Positions 55,900-64,000 of a DNA stretch of 64,000 nucleotides are shown here, piece after piece. Position numbers and translations under genes: made by a program. Within the stretch, counting starts at the first letter, position 1. The number at the start of each line of letters is the position of its first letter. Origin of the DNA: Maylandia zebra (lineage: Eukaryota; Chordata; Actinopteri; Cichliformes; Cichlidae); contig NC_135188.1 in NCBI RefSeq assembly GCF_041146795.1, positions 1,719,419 through 1,783,418 of the forward strand, in the 5' to 3' direction. The notes under the pieces are model-generated. The model was not told the origin of the DNA and did no database searches. It saw nothing but the letters and a program-made list of their open reading frames with translations.

Positions 55900-58250
55900 T
55901 GGCAACTGCAACAAGTGAGCCGAGGAAGAATGAACAATAGAGTAACTGCAGGACCTCATTTCAACACCTGCTGTTTTTGAAAAGGGAAAGGTGGAGGCTG
56001 TGCCTTTAAATCCTCCTAAACTGCATATTTAATTGGCTATATTTGTCTCCTCTTACTCTTTAGAAATGACGATGGGCATTTTTCTGGACTATTTTCCAAT
56101 AACAGGTCATAACCTTTCCACAAATCCCTGAAGCGATTGCCTTCATTTTCTAAATGAAAGCCTGCAGCAGGTTGTGCACTGGTCATGCAAAGCAAAACCA
56201 CCTCCAGTGTTTGGGAAGTGGGATCATTATTTTTGAGGTTTTGCTGTATGCAAGATGAATTGGTTAATCAGTGTAACAATCAATAATGAGAATAATCATA
56301 AGTTATAGCTGTAAAGTAATCATATTGGCCTCCATTGCTACAGACAGCCGCAGAATAACTGATGGCAGGTTTTAAGAACTATAAATATGTTTTCCTCATT
56401 AATCGTGGCTTTTGTGTTCATTGTTTTTTATACTGTATGATTTTTGAAAGACAATCAATAATATATAAAGCTTTCCCAGCAGGATTAAGCAGACGCTGGT
56501 AAGCCTCGTCTGTTTGTATTTCCGTGTAACTCTATCTGTGCGCATCTCCTCCTTTGCGTGTCTTGTCGAGCAGGACAAAGCAGTCACGTTGCTCTACATT
56601 CCCCATGCAGTGTTATTAAGGGCAGTGCATGAAATTGCGGCAGTAATCCCAGAGACACTGTTGGTCCTGCTGAGGAGACGCCATGGTTACTCATTAACAA
56701 GACAAGAGAGGTGTTTGACCTTTCTTTTACTGGCCTGCGACGCTCAGCCGAGCACGCAGGTGGCCGCTAAAACCCGTGATTCTGCATGAAAGGCCAGCGC
56801 TGTATGACCTGAAAATATCGTGACGTTACCTGAAATAAAGGCAGCGAGGGACGGTATCAGTTATGTCACAATCATATCCTCTCGTGCCGGTGACCCCTCT
56901 GTTTTCACTAATCCTCAGCCCTGCTGTTCTTGCAGCCAGGCGCGCTCCTTTTATTAAACATCAAGTTAGCAAATTATGCTCTCTGGGCTCTGAGGTAAGG
57001 CAAATTAGTCATAATGTGTCGTACTCCTATGGTGGCCTTAATTAAAATGTCACAGGCCCGGCCATCAGTCACAGCACGAGCAGCTTGACTATGTCCTGCA
57101 TTATTTGCAGCGGTGTTAACGTGATAAATAATACAGAATTGAAACTGAAACACGCCAGTTAAAGCGAAGTAACAAGCAGGCTGTTTATCCCTCTCGATTT
57201 GTTGCCAGTCTTTCTCTTTGCACGTTGGTCCAAATTAACTGGGCTCTAAGTTAAAACAACTACCCACTTATGCATTTTAATGCAAGAACAAATGTTGTCA
57301 GTGAGTGCTGCGCTGGCCCCCAGGCAGCGCGGCAGCGACTGTATTCCCAGCCTTATTACACATGCGTAACACTGACTGATGTTCCTAAATTATTGCCAGC
57401 AGCTCGCAGTTGCTGTCTCTTACTGTATGCGCTGACGGCCCACCCTTTATCCGTATCCCACGTGTCTGCCTGAACCTGTTGCTCCACAGCAGACTGCTCT
57501 TAGCCTTTAGTCTATTTTAGTCCATATCGGCAGACTGAATTATTAATTTCCGATCCATTATGTGCCAATGCGTTAATTATTAATTGTTGAGCGGGCTCTG
57601 GCAGATCTGAGGAAAGTGTTAAAAAGAAAAGAAAATGGGGGGTGGGTTGGAGTGCGGTTTCTGAGCGAAAGGCATTGATTGCTTCCTTTCTTAGCAAATC
57701 TGCACAAGTCTTCAGAGATGACTGTGTGGGAAGCAGAGGGCTCGCCATTCAAAGCATGCATGTTGCATGTATGTTCCCCCGTCCGCGTGTTCTGCGTGCA
57801 ATTATGGCTCTTCATGTCAGCACTGCTGAGCTGGATGAGTGCGAGCAGAGAGAGCATCATTACGCAGACATACAGCTGTTAGCACGTACAATGCTCCCAG
57901 CTCTGGCTCTATTAGCAGTCAGCACCTCCTCTGTTATGCAACACCTCAAGAGAAGAGCGAGACAAACACTACAAAAGTTGATGAAAGATGAAATTGCAGC
58001 GTTCACTTGTCCTGAAATCCTGCTGTTGATTCCCCCAACAGTTGAGTGGCTCCATTGGAGCTCATTTGAGTGGTTACTCTCATAACACAAAGCACGGATG
58101 TACCTTATATAACAACCTGGATTGTCTATTGTATCTCAGAGTGGAGACAGATTATATCATACAGCTGGGGAGAATGTGTAGAGAAGTCTGTTTTTTTTCC
58201 CTTTCATTCAAGGTTTGCCACACAAAAATCAATTTAATGACATCGTTAAT
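55900..58250. other. Possible cluster of conserved non-coding elements
   Basis: The stretch lacks simple repeats and recognised mobile DNA. It is dense in homeodomain-type ATTA/TTAAT cores, such as CTGAATTATTAATTTCCGAT and GCGTTAATTATTAATTGTTG at about 57530-57590, and in AAATTAGTCATAATGTG near 57003. This resembles enhancers that surround developmental genes. Open frames here (up to 147 codons) show no protein-like bias. Conservation itself cannot be seen from one sequence. Confidence 0.35.
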
Positions 58251-58894
58251 GTTTTGGGGATTTCCCCCCCAAACCTGACACTTTGTTTTTCTTACAGCTC
58301 TGCAGTTTTACGAGGCTTTTAAATGGAAACGCTGGTACACTGGATGCATCTTTTTTAATAACTTGTGGAAGTTTAACCAGAAGCAAGAAAGCAAATACAA
58401 CACACCAGTGTGTACACAGCAGGGCGTCGTCCAGTCCAGTCCGGCAGCCGTGCAATAAATGCTTTGTGATGCTTATCATGCAGATTTTTTGTTGTGTCGA
58501 AGAAGTCTCGACTCCGCTCCTTTTGTTGATGCTCGACTGTAATGCAAAATGCAGGGCAGCCATTAACCTTGCACTGCTGCTCTAATATTGCAATTAACTG
58601 CTGATTACTGGAAATAACCAGTAAGTAATCCTGAATTAAAAACTGAATGCCGTCAGTTGTGCAATCAAGTGCTTTTTCAGAATCAGAATCAGAATCAGAA
58701 TACTTTATTGATCCCTGGGGGAAATTATTTTTTGTTACAGTGCTCCATTTTAAACCAACATTAAGACAAGACAGACAATACGCTAACTAAGAATAGTACA
58801 ATATATACATATATATACATACATACATACATAAGTCACTTATAAATAAATATTTGGAAAAGAAACATGTGTAGTTGTAGCAGCAAACAGTGTG

Positions 58895-59566
58895 TTAAGT
58901 GGATGCGTTGTACAGGGAGATGGCCACAGGCAGGAATGATTTCCTGTGTCGTTCAGTGGTGCTTTTCGGTAATCTCAGTCTCTCACTGAACGAGCTCCTG
59001 TGACTGACCAACATGTCATGGAGTGGGTGGGAGGTGTTATCCAACATTGTCTTTATCTTGGACAGCATCCGCCTCTCCGACACCACCTTGAGGGAGTCCA
59101 GCTCCATCCCCACAACATTGCTGGCCTTACGGATCAGTTTATTAAGTCTGTTGGCATCTGCGACCCTCAGCCTGCTCCCCCAGCATGCAACAGCATAGAG
59201 GATCGCACTGGCCACCACAGACTCATAGAAAATCCTCAGCATTTTCTGGCAGATGTTGAAGGACCTCAGTCGCCTCAAAAAATAGAGACGACTCTGGCCC
59301 TTCCTGTAAAGTGCTGTGGTGTTTTTAGCCCAGTCCAGTTTATTGTCAATGTGTACTCCAAGGTATTTATAGTCCTCCACAATGTCAACACTGACCCCCT
59401 GGATTGAAACAGGGGTCAAGTGTTTCCTGGTCTTCCTGAAGTCAACGATCAGTTCCTTGGTCTTTGCCACGTTGAGCTGCAGATGATTCTGCTCACACCA
59501 CGTGACAAAGGAGTCGACCACAGCCCGGTACTCTGTCTCATCATCCCTGCTGATGCATCCAACCAC
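58895..59566 (-). pseudogene. LINE polyprotein, catalytic palm to C-terminus (shifted frame)
   Basis: About 223 codons in a different frame from the upstream part. It opens just after the FSDD catalytic box with VGCISRDDETEYR and has LNVAKTKELIVDFRK, DYKYLGVHIDNKLDWAKN and LYFLRRLRSFNICQKMLR. The frame change lies about 30-50 bases upstream. Confidence 0.85.
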
Positions 59567-59778
59567 CGCAGAGTCATCAGAAAACTTCTGAAGATGGAGG
59601 TCTCTGTGCAGTGGCTGAAGTCTGTGGTGTAGAGGGTGAAGAGGAAGGGGGAGAGGACAGTCCCCTGTGGTGCCCCTGTGTTGCTAATCACCTTGTCAGA
59701 CACACACTGTGGGAGACGTACATATTGTGGTCTTCCTGTCAGGTAATCAACAATCCAGGACACCAGAGAAGCATCCAC

Positions 59779-61923
59779 CTACATCGCTGCTAACTTATCA
59801 CCCAGGAGGGTCGGCCTGATGGTGTTGAAAGCACTGGAAAAGTCAAAAAACATGACCCTCACAGTGCTCGCCGGCTGGTCCAGATGGGTGTAGACACGAT
59901 TGAGCAGGTAGATGATGGCGTCCTCTGTTCCGAGATGAGGCTGATAAGCAAACTGAAGGGGATCCAGATGTGGTCTTACTATGGGTCGCAGCTGGTCCAG
60001 GATGAGCCTTTCCAGGGTCTTCATGATGTGGGAGGTCAGTGCCACGGGCCTGTAATCCTGGGGGCCACTGGGACGAGGCGTCTTTGGTACAGGGACGAGG
60101 CATGATGTCTTCCACATCACCGGGACCCTCTGCAGACTCAGACTCAGCATAAACAGTTTATGAAAGACTCCACACAGCTGGGGGGCACAGGCCTTGAGGA
60201 CGAGGGGACTCACTCCGTCTGGTCCAGCAGACTTGCCTGAGTGAAGTCTCCTCATTTGCATCTCAACCTGGTATTGAGTGAAGGTGATGGGTGGGGGAGG
60301 GGTGTCAGGACTCTCACAGGAGGCAACATGTGAAGAGAGAGGCTGGCACAGTGGTGTGGCTCTGGATTCCAGGCTGACTGCAGGTGAGGTTGTGGGGGTG
60401 GGAGCAGACACTGTGGTGTCGAATCTACTGAAAAACAGATTCAACTCGTCGGCTCTATTCTCACCTCCCTCAGCTCCCCTGCTGTTGGTTGGCCTGAATC
60501 CAGTGATGGTCTTCATGCCCCTCCACACCTCTCTCATGCTGTTCTGCTGGAGTTTCCACTCCAGCTTCCTCCTGTAATTGTCCTTAGCCTCTCTGATCTT
60601 GTCCTTTAGTAACACCTGGACCTTCCTCACCTCCTCTTTGTTGCCCCCTCTGAAAGCCCTCTTCTTGTTGTTGAGGAGGGCTTTGATGTCCTTAGTCACC
60701 CACGGCTTGTTATTTGGGTAACAATGAACAGTCTGAGCTGGAACAATGGAGTCGGTGCAGAAAGTTATGTAGTCTGTGATACACTCAGTAAGCCCATTGA
60801 TGTCCTCGGCGTGAGGCTCACAGAGTGTTTCCCAGTCGGTCACCTCGAAACAGCCCTGTAGTTCCGCTATTGCCTCCTCTGACCACCTCCTAACAGTCCT
60901 GGTGGTCACAGGTTCCCTCCTCACAATTGGCACATAGCGGGGGGTGAGGTGAATCAGGTTATGATCTGACCTACCAAGTGGGGGGAGGGAGGAGGAGCTG
61001 TATGCATCCTTGACGTTAGCATACAGTAAGTCTAAAGTTTTCTCTCCCCTGGTGGGACAGTCCACATATTGTTTGAATGTTGGTAGTGTATTGTCCAGTG
61101 ATACATGGTTGAAGTCACCCGAGATCACAATAAAGGCACTCGGGTGCTGAGTCTGTAGCCGAGCTATGGCAGAGTGGATAGTGTCACATGCAGCTGTGGG
61201 GTTAGCAGAGGGGGGAACATAAACAGCCACCAAGATGACGTGAGAGAATTCCCTGGGTAAATAATACGGCCTGAGTCCAACAGCACACAGTTCAGTGTCC
61301 GGGCAACAAATCCTTTCTTTGATTGTTATGTTGGCAGGGTTACACCACCGGTTGTTAACTAAAACAGCAAGCCCACCTCCTTTACGCTTACCGCTAGCGA
61401 TGCTGTCCCTGTCCGCCCGAACAGTGTGGAAGCCTTCCACGGAAGCATTCTCATCGGGAATGACCTGGTGCAGCCATGATTCGGTGAAACACATCAGGCT
61501 ACACTCTCGGTATTCCCTCTGACTCCGTACCAGTGCTGAGAGCTCGTCGATTTTACTTGCCAACGATCGCACATTTCCCATCACGATAGACGGCAGACAC
61601 GGTTTAAACCTCCTCCTCGCTTCGAGCCTCCGCTGTCTCACCGTCACCTTTTTTCTTCTCTTCTGTCCTTGACCTCTGCATCCCCGATGTGTTTTCCTCC
61701 AAATTTCAGCTGGTACTTCTGCGGGCACTTCTGCGGGCCTGGCCAGCGAGCCGGCCGGCATCAGGGCGATCAGCTGATCTCTGGAGTAAACAGTCCGTGC
61801 GTGTAGGAGATGTGCCGCGGTCCCGTTCCATGATAAAAGTAACAGTTCCACGGCCACCAGAAGAACAAAAACTCTCTCAATCCACATGATTGAGTAAGAG
61901 ATAGACAACGGAGGAAAATACAA
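59779..61923 (-). pseudogene. LINE polyprotein, endonuclease and first half of reverse transcriptase
   Basis: 714 codons uninterrupted, ending at the TAG at 59781-59779. The frame continues unchanged past the TAG as VDASLVSWIVDYLTGRPQYV, so the stop is a point mutation and not a natural end. Endonuclease catalytic residues (the N of GNVRS, E of TES, GDFN and SDH) all appear present. The 5'-most 40 residues are hydrophobic and may not be original coding sequence. Confidence 0.88.
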
Positions 61924-63613
61924 GTCAGAAAAAAAAAAGAATACGTAAGAAAAAAGAGCTAAACTAAGAGAAAAGCAGGAGCGACTGTAACAGGCTGCAC
62001 GCTGGTTGGCGCATGGTTTGAATCTGAATGGATGAACTATTTAACCAGTGGGAGAGCAACAAAAATATTTTTCCAAAAAAGCAAATAAGACTAAAAACTC
62101 TTAAGAATAAATTGCTATTCATAAAAAAAACGATAAAAATATCGATCCTGTTTGGAGCACCTTTTGTCTTTTTGTGGTATCTGTTATTTTACTTGGACGA
62201 CTACAGCAGGAAATGACAGGAGAGGAGCGATCTGGAGTGGTAGAGGATGTGGTAAAGGTCACTTGCATGCTCGCCGAGGTTTATGCTTTTGGAAAGGTGA
62301 GACTTAAAACCGGGAAAGAGTCTTCCTGTGTTTAATACACCTGGACGCATTATTTTGTGTTCGCAGCAGATAAAAATAGTTAGTGAGAAATGCCAGAGGT
62401 AATTATCGACACGTGATGCAGTGGAGAGCAGATAATGGGGCTGTTTTTTGTTGTTGTGCAGTGCACAATTCAGTATGATTTATGTCTCTTCAGTAATCGC
62501 CTCCATCCTGAAGCGGTGAAGATTTTTCTCTGCTGATGGAGTTGTCTTTTTCAGGGTCACAGTGCCCCAATCCATGTGACTAGCGATCCCTGAAGAGCAT
62601 GAAAGTCGTGACATTTTCTGCTGCCATCAACCAATCACTTAGAGGATGAAGTGTCATGGAAAGTTCTACAGACTCTGCCAAAGCTTTTTTAGCAACTTTT
62701 GGTGGCCAAGCAGTGTAGAAACACATCTTTCACTGGTTTTTCTCTTTATGCTGGCTCTTATCAGCATCCAACAAGCTGTCTAGATTGGCAGCAGGTATTA
62801 AAGTGGTGGTATTTTGGTAGCTGTGACCTCCTCTTCCTCGTGAGGCACAACGCCACGGTTTAGAGTGGGCGGTAGCTACAGGTGTATCCAATTTCCACCT
62901 CTTTTTCACCTGTCACACCTCAGCTTTAGTTTGATTGACAGGTGAGTATAGCAGATGCTGAGGCTGCAGCCTGGATCCTGAACAACGCTCCCCTTTGGAA
63001 AAGCAATGCTGCGCTCGTATCATGTTGGTTTCATCCTACATGTGAGCAGCCAGAAGCCAAAAACATGTTTGTGTCAAGTAGCACGTGTGGACCATAAAAC
63101 AACACGTGCAAATCAAATAATGCTGAAATAATGTCAATAACTATCCCCTTTGTTGGGGAAATGTAAATGGTTTTGGTTAGATTTCCAGTTTTTGGGCCTT
63201 TATGGAAATTTCTTTAGAACTTGTTTGTGATAGTTTTAGGGTTGGGGTGCCATCACTAATGCATCAGACCTCAGGTTAAGTTAAACACTGATTGTTTCCA
63301 CTGTGAGGATTTTGTAAATTTTCTTTGTTTTATAAATTTGGAAGTTGCATATTTTGAAATTCTACACTTAAACTGTTTGTTGTTGTTGTTGTTTTTTCGT
63401 TGGGCTCATTGAATCAGAGCCTGACAGATATTAGATTTTTGGGACAAATTATTTTTACATTATTTTTCAGCTACAAGTATCGATTTCTGATAAGGTTCAG
63501 GATCTTCTTTTTAAAAATGCCACTGAAACCATAGATGGTATAAAATAGACACAGATTCCAGGCCTGAAAAGTGAAGGCAACAATTAAGTTTAAATTAATT
63601 AGTACATTTTGAT

Positions 63614-63630
63614 GGCCACCAGGGGGCAAT
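63614..63630 (+). promoter_or_regulatory. CTCF-like motif
   Basis: GGCCACCAGGGGGCAAT matches the CTCF core CCACCAGGGGGCA. Confidence 0.5.
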
Positions 63631-63770
63631 ATCCGTGTTTGCGAAAAACCAACAACTACACGACCTCGGTAAACGACTTGTCTTTGACAGCTCACAAATG
63701 CTAATGAGCGGTTTCACGGTCAAGGAGTGACGTGGTTATGCTTCAGTCCAGCATTGTTACAACTGTTTAC

Positions 63771-63790
63771 TGCCACCAGGGGGCAGCATC
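63771..63790 (+). promoter_or_regulatory. CTCF-like motif (strong)
   Basis: TGCCACCAGGGGGCAGCATC is a near-perfect CTCF consensus in the same direction as the site 157 bases to the left. Confidence 0.6.
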
Positions 63791-64000
63791 ACAAACAAAC
63801 GTACTTTAGTTTTTCCTCTTCTTCAGGCAGTTATACCAATATTGTTATAATGCTGTTTTTCCAGCCAGTTAGCATTCGGCCTATGCAACGCATGCTTGTG
63901 TTTTGTTATCTTGGGTTTTCTTTTTGTTTGGTGTGCTGCACACAAGCGCGCCTTCTTCGGTTGCATCCCCATAGTCCTTTGCTTCCGGAAGCCAAATTTG

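Larger units (their letters stand above)
58680..61990 (-). mobile_element. L2-clade LINE, nearly full length, recently inactivated
   Basis: The reading frame starts near 61923 and reaches 58895. Order: basic N-terminus; AP-type endonuclease with GNVRSLASKIDEL, CFTESWLHQ, VISGDFNHVSLD and GRSDHNLIHL; linker; reverse transcriptase with SGKSAGPDGVSPLVLKACAP, CLVPVPKTPRPSGPQDYRPV, MFFDFSSAFNTIRP, GAPQGTVLSPFLF and catalytic F-S-D-D; C-terminal LPKSTTERHRKSFLP. An in-frame TAG at 59781-59779 and a frameshift near 59590-59620 break it into three parts. The 3' end has CCCCCAGGGATCAATAAAGT followed by a (TTCTGA)n tail (four units, on +: GAATCA). Low decay implies a recent insertion. No clear target duplication was found. 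Confidence 0.93.
62000..64000. other. Intergenic; no gene confirmed
   Basis: AT-rich sequence without recognised repeat families. A tiny possible exon (62213-62296) is discussed in the findings. Two same-direction CTCF-like sites lie at the right end. Confidence 0.45.

Noticed and set aside
57642..58085. 147-codon + strand frame in the AT-rich region
   Set aside because: No family resemblance, overlapping frames on the other strand are equally open, and the surrounding DNA looks regulatory.
62028..62216. 62-codon frame with a membrane-like stretch
   Set aside because: Lys/Ile/Phe-rich composition reflects AT-rich DNA; no splice or family support.

Overview
This is eukaryotic, gene-sparse, repeat-rich DNA from a ray-finned fish. 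A percomorph, perhaps a cichlid, is likely from the mix of L2, Rex1-like and L1 LINEs, hAT, piggyBac-like and Tc1-like remnants, tRNA-derived SINEs and long CA/TG microsatellites. Genus and species cannot be fixed from sequence alone. Most short ORFs in the window are chance or transposon-derived; real genes appear as short exons with GT/AG borders that join in phase.

Three host genes are supported. (1) 49-2232, + strand: the last six coding exons of nicalin (ncln), entering from beyond the left edge. (2) 39475-10954, - strand: ceramide synthase 1 (cers1), six coding exons giving about 347 residues, with a 20.5 kb intron 1 and a 6 kb intron 2. (3) 49258-40853, - strand: coatomer epsilon subunit (cope), ten coding exons giving 302 residues. 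cope lies directly upstream of cers1 in the same orientation with about 1.1 kb between the cope poly(A) signal and the cers1 start codon, an order I recall also for human 19p13.11. ncln and cers1 are tail to tail, about 8.7 kb apart. No GDF1-like TGF-beta ligand is seen downstream of cers1. A possible first exon of an unidentified + strand gene lies near 54.1-54.35 kb, followed by AT-rich DNA at 55.9-58.2 kb that looks like a cluster of regulatory elements.

The rest is mobile DNA. 1977-2039 is a 63 bp hAT micro-element with a perfect 8 bp duplication. 8828-10759 is a 1.9 kb hAT element with a perfect 8 bp duplication and a LINE tail nested in it. 13.49-15.79 kb is a 2.3 kb hexanucleotide array in cers1 intron 2. 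17.1-18.2 kb is an L2-like LINE 3' end. 21343-23230 is a 5'-truncated L1 with a perfect 14 bp duplication. 27025-27711 is a near-palindromic element with a perfect 12 bp duplication, landed in an older decayed LINE. 44.2-45.8 kb is a Tc1-like remnant carrying a piggyBac-like insert. 48.07-48.39 kb is a tRNA-derived SINE, and 48505-48730 holds a perfect 56 bp inverted repeat beside a cope splice donor. 50.1-52.56 kb is a three-layer nest (Rex1-like LINE, hAT, SINE). 58.68-61.99 kb is a nearly complete L2-clade LINE with one stop and one frameshift.

The three genes do not form a pathway, but all act in the early secretory system: nicalin in ER membrane-protein insertion, ceramide synthase 1 in ER sphingolipid synthesis, and epsilon-COP in Golgi-to-ER transport. 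Nothing bacterial, no CRISPR array and no free-standing tRNA or rRNA gene was seen.
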